Shown here one piece after another: positions 1 through 9,739 of a stretch of 64,000 nucleotides of DNA (its first letter is position 1; each line of letters starts with the position of its first letter). The notes beneath the pieces are model-generated. The model saw only the letters and a program-made list of their open reading frames with translations, was not told where the DNA came from and ran no database searches. Both the position numbers and the translations under genes were made by a program. The DNA is from Pectobacterium atrosepticum (GTDB lineage: Bacteria > Pseudomonadota > Gammaproteobacteria > Enterobacterales > Enterobacteriaceae), in the NCBI GenBank assembly GCA_019056595.1, contig CP036163.1, positions 2,666,001 to 2,730,000 of the forward strand. The letters run 5' to 3'.

Positions 1-483
1 CATCAGCGATATGGCAGGGCCCGCCAGATTGACGATGTTTAGCCACGCCAGCGCCGCCACGGTAAACACCGTAATACGAATCCACTGCGCGAAAAACAGG
101 TAGGCCACGGTAATAACCACCGCCGCACCGATCATTTGCCAGTTAATGAAGCGATTTAACAGCTCCAACAAATAGGCTGAGCTAAAGCCAACAACCTGCG
201 TTCCCTGACTGAGGATGCTGTTGATGCCCGGCAGCCAGGTATCGTGGTAAAAAAGCCCGATACCGAGCGGGATAGCAATAATATGACGCCAGCGGTGCAG
301 CGTAACATTGGGGATAGGAAACAGCAGAAACGCCAGAAACACGAGATTAAGCAGCGGATGAAAATTCAGGTAGCCAAACCATAACAGGGCAAATTTCAGC
401 AAAAAATACAAATTCCAGGCACCGAGCCCACGCCAGTAACGCCATATATTCTGCTGTTGCTGCGTACGTGTTTTTTCGTCCAT
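1..483 (-). CDS. bcsG: BcsG, cellulose phosphoethanolamine transferase (partial, N-terminus only)
   Basis: The reading frame runs leftward from an ATG at 483 and leaves the window at base 1, so only about 160 N-terminal residues are visible. They hold several hydrophobic membrane segments, starting about 25 residues in, as expected for the inner-membrane part of BcsG. The catalytic alkaline-phosphatase-like periplasmic domain would lie beyond the window. In E. coli this protein adds phosphoethanolamine to nascent cellulose. It is the third gene of a bcsE-bcsF-bcsG run, starting one base after the bcsF stop. Identity rests on the membrane segment pattern and on gene order. Confidence 0.88.
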   Translation of the reverse strand, partial: MDEKTRTQQQQNIWRYWRGLGAWNLYFLLKFALLWFGYLNFHPLLNLVFLAFLLFPIPNVTLHRWRHIIAIPLGIGLFYHDTWLPGINSILSQGTQVVGFSSAYLLELLNRFINWQMIGAAVVITVAYLFFAQWIRITVFTVAALAWLNIVNLAGPAISLM

Positions 484-484
484 T

Positions 485-706
485 TTATTTTTTAGTCTCT
501 GCTGAAGTCGGCTTGGTTGAGACCGTCTTTGTTGAAGAAGGGTTACGCATCCAGACACTCGCGGGCTTCAGGTAACGCGGCGACAATAGCCTGTTTTTCC
601 AGTACTGAATCCAGTGGGGAATCACACGGTGTGCTAGATAGCCGAGCGTAAAGAAGATGACTGCACTCAATAACACCAGTTGAACGATATCAATCAGGTT
701 CATCAT
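485..706 (-). CDS. bcsF: BcsF, small membrane subunit of the cellulose secretion system
   Basis: A 73-residue protein with one hydrophobic segment near the N-terminus (residues about 5-27, MNLIDIVQLVLLSAVIFFTL region) followed by a basic hydrophilic tail. This is the architecture of BcsF, an inner-membrane peptide that in E. coli recruits BcsE and works with BcsG. The tail is rich in Ser, Thr and Lys. The start overlaps the bcsE stop by four bases, so the two are probably translationally coupled. The bcsG start follows the stop almost immediately. Confidence 0.85.
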   Translation of the reverse strand: MMNLIDIVQLVLLSAVIFFTLGYLAHRVIPHWIQYWKNRLLSPRYLKPASVWMRNPSSTKTVSTKPTSAETKK

Positions 707-2277
707 GATGGTTCTCCCGGTGCGCGGGCCAGTAAATCAGGCCCCAGTAAATCTATAGCAATAGGTTCACGCCGCGGCGTCTGGCTGCGTGGCGCAGATT
801 CCGTCCGTTGCAATTGCACATAATCGTTAATCTGCTGTTCCTGCCCGGAAGTGTTCTCCTGCGCCAACGATTTGATCTCCGCCAGAATCTGTAAGTCTTG
901 TGACCACACAATCCGATTGCTGAACACTTCATCCACCGGCAAACGGAAGATAGATTTCAACGCGATATCCAATTCATTCAGACGACAATTAGACAGGAAT
1001 AAAAACAGACGACCCTGCGCGATCGTGACGACATCACCAAAGCGTCTCAACGTGCACAACGTCAACGACTGCGCCGCTCTCACTCCCGGCACAGGACGCA
1101 ATGCCACCAGCACGCCTTTGCTGCCTTCGGGCATCAACGTACTATCAATCAACATCTGCACAGACTGCCGAAATGTCTCAGGAGGCTGGTAGCCCTTAAT
1201 CTGCAGCGGCCGCATGGTGGTCAGCAGAACCTCGACATCGACAGGAACATGTTTAGTAAAGCGCTGCCCTTGCACGCTTTCAATCCGCGTCAGGAAGCGC
1301 GATAACGGCTCTGAATGGGAGACAATAAGATTTGCGCCACACGCCAATAACAAGCGCTCGTCGCTGGCACGCAGGCAGGGCTTCATTTCCCGCACCACTA
1401 TCTTCAGCAGTTCGCCGCGTTGCCGACGCAGGCTATGAACCTGTTTGGCGAGCGTATCCACCTGAATAGTCTGATTGAGTGCGAAAACGAGGGTTGCCGC
1501 ATGTGTCAGCATGCCGGTTTGTACCAAAATGGCGTTGTCGTCCATTAACTGCCAGTTTTCTGACAGCGCAGGCGCGCCTTCCAGCACGCTCCTTTCCATC
1601 AGAAAGAGCCCATCGTCATTCAGAGACGGCGTGAGGCCGGGTTGTTCTTCCGTCAGCATTTGCCATCCGTCATTATCGGATTGCAGCATCTGTACCTGAT
1701 TCGCTCGCACGCCTCTTTCCGTTGCCCACCACGACACCAGATACTGCGCGCGATCCTGCTGCCATTGCAGGCTAGCCAAACCGTAAAGCCCGCGATGTTG
1801 GGCGATCAGCATATTTCTCAGGCGGGTTACGCCGCTGCTATGACTGAGAACCACCAGCGTACACTGGCGCTGATGTAGCCATACCGCCGTGTCATCTACC
1901 CAACGCTGTAGCCTCTCCGGCGAAATATCTCGCCACAGGCTAGCGGGGGCATAAAGCACTAAAAGACGATTTTTCGGGCGTAATGCTCGCATTAAATCAT
2001 CGGTTAAATTCAGCAACGCGGCTTTATTTTCCGGTAATGCATAGCAAGTTAATTGTTTTATTTCGGTGTTAAATAATGTAGTCAGAAATGCATCAGATCG
2101 TTCCCCACAGCCTATTAACGCCACTCTTGCGTCGTTATTTTGGCTATGTATAACCTGCTGGCAAAATAATGCGGCATCAACCTGCCGATCAATATTCACC
2201 CAATAAAATCCAGCCTGCTGGAGCGTAGCCAGCTCATCCCAAAGGTGACGAATGCCTAATGAAAAGTTCTGCTTCAT
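703..2277 (-). CDS. bcsE: BcsE, c-di-GMP-binding cellulose regulator
   Basis: This protein of about 524 residues matches BcsE along its length. A degenerate receiver/NTPase-like N-terminal part is followed by a C-terminal GIL (degenerate GGDEF) domain. The RFGD tetrapeptide (residues 412-415 from the start chosen here) fits the RxGD c-di-GMP site described for E. coli BcsE. The frame is open up to a GTG at 2352. I prefer the ATG at 2277 because it begins the conserved 'FSLGIRHLWDEL' stretch and gives the family length; the extra 25 residues have no counterpart that I recall. The gene is divergent from bcsR and heads bcsEFG. It raises cellulose output by sensing c-di-GMP at the synthase. Confidence 0.88.
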   Translation of the reverse strand: MKQNFSLGIRHLWDELATLQQAGFYWVNIDRQVDAALFCQQVIHSQNNDARVALIGCGERSDAFLTTLFNTEIKQLTCYALPENKAALLNLTDDLMRALRPKNRLLVLYAPASLWRDISPERLQRWVDDTAVWLHQRQCTLVVLSHSSGVTRLRNMLIAQHRGLYGLASLQWQQDRAQYLVSWWATERGVRANQVQMLQSDNDGWQMLTEEQPGLTPSLNDDGLFLMERSVLEGAPALSENWQLMDDNAILVQTGMLTHAATLVFALNQTIQVDTLAKQVHSLRRQRGELLKIVVREMKPCLRASDERLLLACGANLIVSHSEPLSRFLTRIESVQGQRFTKHVPVDVEVLLTTMRPLQIKGYQPPETFRQSVQMLIDSTLMPEGSKGVLVALRPVPGVRAAQSLTLCTLRRFGDVVTIAQGRLFLFLSNCRLNELDIALKSIFRLPVDEVFSNRIVWSQDLQILAEIKSLAQENTSGQEQQINDYVQLQRTESAPRSQTPRREPIAIDLLGPDLLARAPGEPS

Positions 2278-2352
2278 AGACTGATTTTCTTTTCCGTTAA
2301 TGGCGGCAACTAACCAATCAAAATAAACTCTAGCAGCCCCTTGTAGGATCAC

Positions 2353-2602
2353 AATGTCGCACCCTTAATTATTCCGTTCCCTTAATAAATTCCCTCTTTT
2401 ACTATTTTTAGCGTTCAACATTACAAACACCAATTCATTGCTATAGTTAATTGGCCTGCCCACTATTTTATTAAAAACAGCAGAGGCGCAAGCCTTCATC
2501 TGCCAGACCGTCTGTCATGGGGCAAAAGAAGCACCACATCTGTTATTCAGATGTTTCCCTTTATCTATATCAATAACGGATAGCCTATTTCAGAGGCATG
2601 GA
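2353..2602. promoter_or_regulatory. Divergent bcsE / bcsR intergenic region
   Basis: About 250 bp, AT-rich, separating the leftward bcsEFG run from the rightward bcsRQABZC run, so it should carry both promoters. A perfect 7-bp inverted repeat, ACATCTG-ttatt-CAGATGT, lies at 2536-2554, about 50 bases before bcsR. It could be an operator or a leader hairpin. I cannot pick out confident -10/-35 boxes. Confidence 0.5.
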
Positions 2603-2812
2603 ATGAATAACGAATCGACTCGTATAGATACCAGCGCACGCACCGATTTAACCGAGAATGCAAGATCTGATGACGACTTACGCGTTCTCAGTCAGGCTTT
2701 TTCTTTACCTGAAATAAACTATATCGATATCGCCCGTCAGACGCGTCTGAGCCAAATGATGGCTCGCTGGCCGCTGCTGGATGAATTAAAAGAACCGGCT
2801 GGGAGCGACTGA
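2603..2812 (+). CDS. bcsR: BcsR (YhjR family), cellulose biosynthesis accessory protein
   Basis: A 69-residue hydrophilic protein. Its C-terminal half, around 'LSQAFSLPEINYIDIARQ' and ending in a WPLLDEL motif, is the conserved YhjR/BcsR core. In E. coli BcsR binds BcsQ and stabilises the cytosolic vestibule of the secretion complex. A GAGG ribosome site sits about 7 bases before the ATG. The stop is two bases before the bcsQ start, so this is the first gene of the rightward bcs operon. Confidence 0.85.
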   Translation: MNNESTRIDTSARTDLTENARSDDDLRVLSQAFSLPEINYIDIARQTRLSQMMARWPLLDELKEPAGSD

Positions 2813-2814
2813 CG

Positions 2815-3552
2815 ATGCCCGTTATTGCCTTGCAGGGAATCCGTGGAGGCGTGGGAACAACCTCGATAGCCGCAGCATTGGGATGGGCCTTTCAACGACT
2901 GGGCGAATCCGCGCTGGTGATTGATTTCTCGCCGGACAATTTGCTACGCATTAACTTTAATATGCCGTTTGAGCAACGCCGCGGTTGGGCACGGGCGGAA
3001 GCCGACGGCGCACCGTGGCAAACCGGTGCCATGCAATATATCCCCGGATTGGATTTTCTGCCGTTTGGTCGCCTGAACACGCAGGAAGTCGCAACACTGC
3101 AACAGCATTACCAACAGCACCCCGCGATATGGCAAAACAATCTGACAAAACTCAGCGCTGCGGGCCGGCATCGCTGGGTATTGATCGATGTACCGGCGGG
3201 CAATAGCCCACTGACACGACAAGCGTTGGCCACCGCAAATACCGTTTTTCAGGTGGTGGTGGCGGATGCCAACTGCCATTCACGTCTACATCAACAGGCG
3301 TTACCGCGTCAGTGCCATTTTCTGGTCAATCAATTTTCTACCCTCAGTACGCTTCAGCAGGATTTACACCAGCTCTGGCTGCACACGCTGTCACACTTAC
3401 TGCCGCTAGTGGTACATCGTGACGAAGCATTGTCAGAATCACTGATGCTGAAACAGCCGCTGGGCGAATGCCGCCCAGACAGCGTGGCAGCGGAAGAGGT
3501 CATGACGCTGGCAAACTGGTGCCTGATTCACGTCAAGGAAAGCGGCGTATGA
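2815..3552 (+). CDS. bcsQ: BcsQ, ParA/MinD-like ATPase for cellulose secretion
   Basis: This 245-residue SIMIBI-class NTPase has the unusual BcsQ P-loop near residues 8-17 (GIRGGVGTTS), where the usual KGGxGKT lysines are replaced. The replacement is normal for BcsQ and is not damage. A Walker-B-like 'WVLIDVPAG' follows near residues 120-128. BcsQ pairs with BcsR and is essential for cellulose secretion, possibly for polar localisation. The stop overlaps the bcsA start (ATGA). A GGGAG ribosome site lies within the end of bcsR. Confidence 0.9.
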   Translation: MPVIALQGIRGGVGTTSIAAALGWAFQRLGESALVIDFSPDNLLRINFNMPFEQRRGWARAEADGAPWQTGAMQYIPGLDFLPFGRLNTQEVATLQQHYQQHPAIWQNNLTKLSAAGRHRWVLIDVPAGNSPLTRQALATANTVFQVVVADANCHSRLHQQALPRQCHFLVNQFSTLSTLQQDLHQLWLHTLSHLLPLVVHRDEALSESLMLKQPLGECRPDSVAAEEVMTLANWCLIHVKESGV

Positions 3553-6248
3553 GTGGCATCCTGCGCTTGTTTCTCGTTCCGCCCGCCAGACAGGCGATAC
3601 AGCAGCGCTACCGTGGCTATCGTCAAAAAGGAGCCTCCGCATTTGCCGCCTTTTTCGCGACACTGTTTGCGATACTTGGCTGGATTTTCCTGCGGCTGGA
3701 GTCTGACGGCTGGCAACAGATTCGAGCGCAACGAACCTATTGGTTCCCACACATTTCGCCTCAGCGCCCACGTCCAGCCGATGTCCTTCGCTATCTGACG
3801 CAGGGTATTTGGTTGCTGACCATCAAAAATGGCCAGTTGCCTACATCACGCCGTAACTACTTCTCTGCGTTACCGCGCTGGCGGCAACGCTATATGAACG
3901 CGCAGCAAGAGCTGTTTACCCGCTTTAGCCACGCGAATACTGACGATCGCGAAGGCAGTGAATTAGGTGCCAACCGGATGAGCCGCGTACAGACGCTGGT
4001 GACGGTGACACTGAGCCTGCTGTGTGCGGCACTGGCCCTGCTGTGCATCACGCAGCCGTTTGATTTGCTGTCGCAATTTATTTTCATGACGCTGCTGTGG
4101 GGCATCGCCATGCTCGTGCGCAATATGCCGGGACGCATGCCGACGCTCATGATGATCGCGCTTTCTTTCACAGTCTCCTGCCGTTATCTGTGGTGGCGCT
4201 ACACCGAAACGCTGAACTGGGACGATCCCGTCAGTCTGGTCTGCGGACTCTTGCTGCTGGCAGCGGAAACCTATGCCTGGGTCGTGTTGGTTCTGGGCTA
4301 TTTCCAGACGATCTGGCCGCTCAACCGCTACCCTGTTTCGCTGCCGAAAGACAGCAAAACGTGGCCAACCGTCGATCTCATGATTCCAACCTACAATGAA
4401 CCGTTGAGCGTCGTAAAACCGACGGTGTATGCGGCGCTGGGTATCGATTGGCCTAAAGACAAGATCAACATTTATATTCTGGATGACGGCGGTCGTGCCG
4501 AATTTAAAGCCTTCGCAGAGGAGGTCGGCGTCCATTACATCGCCCGCGTCACGCACGAGCACGCCAAAGCGGGGAACATCAACAACGCCCTGAAACAGGC
4601 AACAGGCGAGTTCGTCGCCATTTTCGACTGCGACCATGTCCCTACCCGCTCCTTTCTGCAATTAACCATGGGTTGGTTTTTCAAAGACAAAAAGCTGGCG
4701 ATGTTACAAACGCCGCACCATTTCTTCTCGCCCGATCCGTTCGAGCGCAATCCGGGACGCTTCCGCCGCACGCCCAACGAAGGTACGTTGTTCTACGGTC
4801 TGGTTCAGGACGGTAACGACATGTGGGATGCCACATTCTTCTGCGGTTCCTGCGCCATCCTACGGCGTAAACCGCTGGATGAGATTAACGGCATTGCGGT
4901 CGAAACAGTGACGGAGGATGCCCACACCTCATTGCGTCTGCATCGCCGCGGGTACAGCTCGGCCTATATCCGCATTCCGCAGGCGGCGGGACTGGCAACC
5001 GAAAGTCTCTCAGCCCACATCGGGCAGCGTATTCGCTGGGCGCGCGGCATGGTGCAAATTTTCCGGTTGGATAATCCCTTATTCGGCAAAGGGCTGAAGC
5101 TAGGGCAGCGACTGTGTTATGCCAACGCCATGATGCACTTTCTGTCCGGGATTCCCCGGCTGATCTTCCTGACAGCGCCGCTGGCGTTTCTCCTGATGCA
5201 CGCTTACATCATTTTCGCCCCCGCGTTAGCCATTGCGCTCTACGTGCTGCCGCACATGGTGCACGCCAGCCTGACCAACTCGCGCATTCAGGGTCGCTAC
5301 CGCCACTCTTTCTGGAGTGAAATCTATGAAACCGTGCTGGCGTGGTATATCGCTCGTCCCACCACCGTAGCGCTGTTTAACCCGCACAAAGGGAAATTCA
5401 ACGTGACGGCCAAGGGTGGGCTGGTTGAAGAACAGCATGTCGACTGGGTGATTACGCGGCCTTATCTGGTACTCGTGCTGCTGAATATTGCCGGGGTGCT
5501 GTATGGCATCTGGCGCCTGATTTACGGACCGTCGGAAGAGATCATGACGGTGTTCATCAGCCTGCTCTGGGTCGTGTATAACATGACGATTTTAGGCGGT
5601 GCCGTCGCGGTTGCGGTCGAAGCCAAGCAGGTACGTCAGGCACACCGGGTGGAGATGTCGATGTCCGCTGCCATCCTCCGCGCCGATGGTCATCTTTTCC
5701 CTTGTGTTCTGCGCGACTACTCTGATGGGGGCGTCGGCGTTGAGGCTCGCGAGTCAGGCATTCTTCAGGTCGGGGACAATGTCTCGCTGTTGCTAAAACG
5801 CGGCCAGCAGGAGTACGCCTTCCCTTTCAGCGTCACCCGCGCATTCGACAACAAGATTGGCCTGCGCATGATCAACCTGACCATCCGCCAGCATATTGAT
5901 TTCATTCAATGTACCTTTGCCCGCGCCGATACCTGGGCGCTCTGGCAAGACAGCTTCCCGCAGGATAAACCAGTCGAAAGTCTGGTTGATGTACTGGCAC
6001 TCGGCTTTCGCGGCTACCTGCGCTTGGCGGATTACGCACCGCCAGTCATACGCAATATTATTCTGGCCTTCCTCAACATCGTGGTGTGGGTCGTGTCATT
6101 CATCCCGCGCTATGTGGGGAGACGCGCCGCAACAGAACAGCCGGGCACTGCGCTGACGGAAAAAACCGGACATCAGGGCAAGACACCGTCTGTCCATGAA
6201 ACGCGATTTGCACAAGAGAACCTGTTTACAGAAAAGACGGTGGCTTGA
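3549..6248 (+). CDS. bcsA: BcsA, cellulose synthase catalytic subunit
   Basis: An 899-residue inner-membrane GT2 synthase that polymerises UDP-glucose into beta-1,4-glucan. Visible motifs are DDG (312-314), DCD (360-362), TED (455-457) and QRIRW (493-497, the QxxRW box). TM clusters lie on both sides of the GT domain. The C-terminal PilZ domain has RQAHR (696-700) and DYSDGGVG from 723, the c-di-GMP-binding signature. The frame extends 27 codons upstream inside bcsQ. I chose the ATG at 3549 because it overlaps the bcsQ stop and gives the usual N-terminus. Activity should depend on c-di-GMP. Confidence 0.96.
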   Translation: MSGILRLFLVPPARQAIQQRYRGYRQKGASAFAAFFATLFAILGWIFLRLESDGWQQIRAQRTYWFPHISPQRPRPADVLRYLTQGIWLLTIKNGQLPTSRRNYFSALPRWRQRYMNAQQELFTRFSHANTDDREGSELGANRMSRVQTLVTVTLSLLCAALALLCITQPFDLLSQFIFMTLLWGIAMLVRNMPGRMPTLMMIALSFTVSCRYLWWRYTETLNWDDPVSLVCGLLLLAAETYAWVVLVLGYFQTIWPLNRYPVSLPKDSKTWPTVDLMIPTYNEPLSVVKPTVYAALGIDWPKDKINIYILDDGGRAEFKAFAEEVGVHYIARVTHEHAKAGNINNALKQATGEFVAIFDCDHVPTRSFLQLTMGWFFKDKKLAMLQTPHHFFSPDPFERNPGRFRRTPNEGTLFYGLVQDGNDMWDATFFCGSCAILRRKPLDEINGIAVETVTEDAHTSLRLHRRGYSSAYIRIPQAAGLATESLSAHIGQRIRWARGMVQIFRLDNPLFGKGLKLGQRLCYANAMMHFLSGIPRLIFLTAPLAFLLMHAYIIFAPALAIALYVLPHMVHASLTNSRIQGRYRHSFWSEIYETVLAWYIARPTTVALFNPHKGKFNVTAKGGLVEEQHVDWVITRPYLVLVLLNIAGVLYGIWRLIYGPSEEIMTVFISLLWVVYNMTILGGAVAVAVEAKQVRQAHRVEMSMSAAILRADGHLFPCVLRDYSDGGVGVEARESGILQVGDNVSLLLKRGQQEYAFPFSVTRAFDNKIGLRMINLTIRQHIDFIQCTFARADTWALWQDSFPQDKPVESLVDVLALGFRGYLRLADYAPPVIRNIILAFLNIVVWVVSFIPRYVGRRAATEQPGTALTEKTGHQGKTPSVHETRFAQENLFTEKTVA

Positions 6249-6273
6249 TTGCCATTCACAGGCCGTGATCAAC

Positions 6274-6301
6274 GGTCTTTTTCCCGACAAAGAAAAAGAC
6301 C
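6274..6301. other. Hairpin between bcsA and bcsB
   Basis: A perfect 10-bp inverted repeat, GGTCTTTTTC and GAAAAAGACC, with an 8-base loop lies in the 74-bp gap between bcsA and bcsB. It is not followed by a T-run, so it is more likely an RNA stability or processing element than a terminator. Confidence 0.55.
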
Positions 6302-6322
6302 CTTAACATTGATGATGACACA

Positions 6323-8617
6323 ATGACGAAAAAAATAATCTGGTTCACCGCATTGGCTTTAGGCGTCAGCTCATTATCTCAGGCTGTCACCGCACCGCCT
6401 GCGACGGCCACATCTGTGACTGACATGTCTACAACGAGCCTGCCCGCGATCCCACTGATGCAGCCGGCAACCAATGCCGCCGTGCGCAACATAGTCATGC
6501 CCTTTGCGAAAATCGCGCCAGCTCCGGGCAACTTTGCACTACGCGGCATCAATCCCGACGGGCAGATTGAGTTCGGCGTTCGCAGCGACGAAGTGGTGAC
6601 GCAGGCTTCGCTCGATCTCGAATTTACCCCCTCACCGGCGCTAATCCCCACAGAGTCCCATATCAAGGTTTATCTGAACAATGAGCTAATGGGTGTCACC
6701 GCGATTGGCAAAGAGCAGATGGGTAAGTCGAATCGCGTCCGTATTCCTATCGATCCGCGCTACATCACGGACTTCAACCGCCTGCAATTGGTGTTCGTCG
6801 GCCATTATCAGAATATCTGTGAAAACCCAGCCAGCACCAGCCTGTGGCTGGATGTCAGCAAAGCCAGCGCGCTCAATCTGCAATTCCAGAAGCTGACGCT
6901 GAAGGATGATCTGTCGCCGTTCCCTGCACCATTTTTTGACAGCCGCGATACTCGCCCGCTGACGCTGCCCATCGTTTTTGCCGGCCAGCCGGATCTGCTA
7001 CAACAGCGTGCCGCCGCCATGCTCGCTTCCTGGTTTGGCAGCAAAGCGCAATGGCGCGGGCAGTCCTTCCCTGCTCTCTTCAACCAGTTGCCGGATCGCC
7101 ACGGCATTGTTTTCGCCACCAACGATAAGCGACCGGATTTCCTGCGCGATACTCCCGCAGTGAATGGGCCGACGGTGTCTATCATCAGCCACCCTGACGA
7201 CCCTCACGTCAAACTGCTGTTGGTGCAGGGTCGTGATGACAATGAATTGCTCACCGCCGTGCAGGGCATCGCACAGGGGAACACGCTGTTCCGTGGGCAA
7301 ACCGTTACCATCGATAAGGTCGAACAACTCGCCCCACGCCAGCCGTATGATGCGCCAAATTGGGTGCGCACCGACCGCCCGATGACCTTCGCCGAGCTTC
7401 AGCAATATAACGAACAGTTGCAAACCGACGGTATTATTCCCCGGCCGATTTCCCTGACCATGAATCTGCCGCCCGACCTGTTCCTGATCCGCAGTCAGGG
7501 CATCGATATGCGCCTGAAATATCGCTACACCGCGCCGCAGATTCAGGACGGTTCGCGTCTGAGCATCAATCTAAACAACCAGTTTGTACAAGCTTTCTCG
7601 CTGGCACCGGAGCACGACCAGAGCTCCCTGTTGATGCGCCTGCCGCTGACGCAGGGGTTATGGGATTCAGACAAGAGCCTGTCCATTCCGGCGCTGAAGC
7701 TGGGTACCACCAACCAACTGCGCTTTGACTTCAACTACACCACACTGCTTTCCAGCGGCACTGCTGACCGTTGCGAAACCTATACGCCGGTCGTGAATCA
7801 CGCTGTCATCGACGGTAGTTCAACCATTAACTTCTCTGGCTATCGTCACTTTATGGCGATGCCGGATCTGCGTGCCTTTGCCAATGCAGGCTACCCGTTC
7901 AGCCGACTGGCTGATCTGTCACAAACGCTGGTGCTGGTGAGCAAACAGCCGCAGCCCGATCAGGTCAGTGCGCTACTGAACGCCATCGGCAACATTGGGG
8001 CACAAACCGGTTACCCTGCTTTAGCGATGCAACTCAGCGATGACTGGACGCAGGTGGACAAGCAGGACAGCGACATTCTGATGATCGGCGCTATCCCGCC
8101 TGAACTGCACGACGATGGCAAAATCAACCTGCTGGTCGAGCAAACGCAAAGCTGGATCAAGCAACCCACACGCCAAACCGTTATCCCAGACATGGGCTCG
8201 CCCGAATCTGATGCGAAGCCAGACAGCAAAACCACCGTCAGCGGTGACGGCGCGATGTCGGCGATTATCGGCTTCCAGTCTCCGTATCACGACCAGCGTA
8301 GCGTTGTCGCACTATTAGCCGATAGCCCGCAGGGCTATACGCTACTCAACAACGCGCTGATCGACAGCGAAAAAAGAGCCTCGCTGTTTGGTTCCGTTTC
8401 CGTCATCCGTGAATCGGGCATCAATAATCTGCGAGTCGGAGACGTTTATTACGTCGGCCACCTGCCGTGGTGGGAACGTATCTGGCATGCACTGGCGCAG
8501 CATCCTATCTGGCTGGCCATCATATCGACCCTTACCGTCATCATTATTGCCTGGCTGCTGTGGCGTGGACTGAAATTCTTCAGCCGCCGCCGTCTGTCGC
8601 CGGATGAAAGGGATTAG
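6323..8617 (+). CDS. bcsB: BcsB, periplasmic cellulose synthase subunit
   Basis: A 764-residue protein with an N-terminal signal peptide (about residues 1-24), a long periplasmic region of alternating carbohydrate-binding and flavodoxin-like domains, and one C-terminal TM anchor (about residues 728-748) followed by basic residues. This is the BcsB layout; the C-terminal anchor packs against BcsA and is needed for synthase activity. Length is typical for enterobacteria. bcsZ starts 6 bases after the stop. Confidence 0.94.
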   Translation: MTKKIIWFTALALGVSSLSQAVTAPPATATSVTDMSTTSLPAIPLMQPATNAAVRNIVMPFAKIAPAPGNFALRGINPDGQIEFGVRSDEVVTQASLDLEFTPSPALIPTESHIKVYLNNELMGVTAIGKEQMGKSNRVRIPIDPRYITDFNRLQLVFVGHYQNICENPASTSLWLDVSKASALNLQFQKLTLKDDLSPFPAPFFDSRDTRPLTLPIVFAGQPDLLQQRAAAMLASWFGSKAQWRGQSFPALFNQLPDRHGIVFATNDKRPDFLRDTPAVNGPTVSIISHPDDPHVKLLLVQGRDDNELLTAVQGIAQGNTLFRGQTVTIDKVEQLAPRQPYDAPNWVRTDRPMTFAELQQYNEQLQTDGIIPRPISLTMNLPPDLFLIRSQGIDMRLKYRYTAPQIQDGSRLSINLNNQFVQAFSLAPEHDQSSLLMRLPLTQGLWDSDKSLSIPALKLGTTNQLRFDFNYTTLLSSGTADRCETYTPVVNHAVIDGSSTINFSGYRHFMAMPDLRAFANAGYPFSRLADLSQTLVLVSKQPQPDQVSALLNAIGNIGAQTGYPALAMQLSDDWTQVDKQDSDILMIGAIPPELHDDGKINLLVEQTQSWIKQPTRQTVIPDMGSPESDAKPDSKTTVSGDGAMSAIIGFQSPYHDQRSVVALLADSPQGYTLLNNALIDSEKRASLFGSVSVIRESGINNLRVGDVYYVGHLPWWERIWHALAQHPIWLAIISTLTVIIIAWLLWRGLKFFSRRRLSPDERD

Positions 8618-8623
8618 TGCGTC

Positions 8624-9739
8624 ATGCCACGCGTGCTGCGCTACCTGATCCTCACGCTGCTGTGGCTATGGGCTTCCCTAGCCACCGCGGCCGTCTGCGA
8701 CTGGCCCGCCTGGGAACAGTACAAACAGCATTACATCAGTGAGCAAGGGCGGGTGATTGATACCTCCACGCCCAATAAAATCACCACGTCCGAAGGGCAA
8801 AGCTACGCCATGTTCTTTGCACTGGTCGCCAACGATCGGGCGATGTTTGACAGGCTGCTGAAATGGACGGAAGACAACCTGTCCGCTGGCGATTTACGCG
8901 CTAACTTGCCGGCCTGGCTGTGGGGAGAAAGCAAAGATAAGCAGTGGGCGGTGCTGGATCCGAACTCCGCATCCGACGCCGATCTGTGGATTGCCTATAA
9001 CCTGCTTGAAGCCGGCCGACTGTGGAAAGAAGCGCGTTATCAGACGCTAGGCACCACGCTGCTCGCGCGTATTGCCAAGGAAGAAGTCGTTAACATTCCA
9101 GGGTTAGGCGTGATGCTATTGCCCGGCAAAGTGGGCTTCGCAGAGAAAGAAAGCTGGCGCGTAAACCCTAGCTACCTTCCGCCGCAGCTGTTGGCCCGTT
9201 TTGCTCCGCTGGGTGAGACGTGGAAATCCATGCAACGCACCACGCAGCGCCTGCTATTGGAAACTGCACCGAAAGGATTTTCGCCCGATTGGGTCATCTG
9301 GCAAAAAGGCAAAGGCTGGCAACCTGATACCACCAAACCCAATATCGGTAGCTATGACGCCATTCGCGTCTACCTGTGGGCAGGGATGATGGCTGACAGC
9401 AGCAGAGGGAAAGCCGACTTGCTCAAACAGTTTCAACCGATGATTCAACAGACGCTCCAACAGGGTTTACCGCCCGAAAAAGCGGACACCGCGACAGGCG
9501 TGGTCACCGGACAGGGGCCCGTCGGGTTTTCCGCTTCACTACTTCCGATACTATCCCGCCAGCCGGATGCGCTAGCCGCTCAGCGACAACGGCTCGCCGC
9601 GAATCCACCGGGTGACGATGCCTATTTCTCTGCTTCTCTGACGCTCTTTGGTCAGGGATGGGATGAAAAGCGCTACCGCTTCACGTCACAAGGCCAACTT
9701 TTACCATCGCGGGGCAGCCAATGCACAACAACACCTTAA
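8624..9739 (+). CDS. bcsZ: BcsZ, periplasmic endo-1,4-beta-glucanase (GH8)
   Basis: A 371-residue secreted glycosyl hydrolase family 8 cellulase. Residues 1-23 form a signal peptide ending in ATAA. The conserved 'TSEGQSYAM' (Glu57) matches the general-acid region of BcsZ, and an [13 protein letters not shown] stretch is also typical. The enzyme trims cellulose in the periplasm and affects polymer yield and crystallinity. The last 19 bases overlap the start of bcsC in another frame, which suggests coupling. Confidence 0.94.
   Translation: MPRVLRYLILTLLWLWASLATAAVCDWPAWEQYKQHYISEQGRVIDTSTPNKITTSEGQSYAMFFALVANDRAMFDRLLKWTEDNLSAGDLRANLPAWLWGESKDKQWAVLDPNSASDADLWIAYNLLEAGRLWKEARYQTLGTTLLARIAKEEVVNIPGLGVMLLPGKVGFAEKESWRVNPSYLPPQLLARFAPLGETWKSMQRTTQRLLLETAPKGFSPDWVIWQKGKGWQPDTTKPNIGSYDAIRVYLWAGMMADSSRGKADLLKQFQPMIQQTLQQGLPPEKADTATGVVTGQGPVGFSASLLPILSRQPDALAAQRQRLAANPPGDDAYFSASLTLFGQGWDEKRYRFTSQGQLLPSRGSQCTTTP

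Noticed and set aside
2278-2352. BcsE starting at GTG 2352.
   Set aside because: It has a possible ribosome site but adds 25 non-conserved residues; the ATG at 2277 gives the family length and places the RxGD motif at the expected position.
703-2352. Plus-strand open frames opposite bcsE.
   Set aside because: They are antisense shadows without ribosome sites, covering a well-supported gene.
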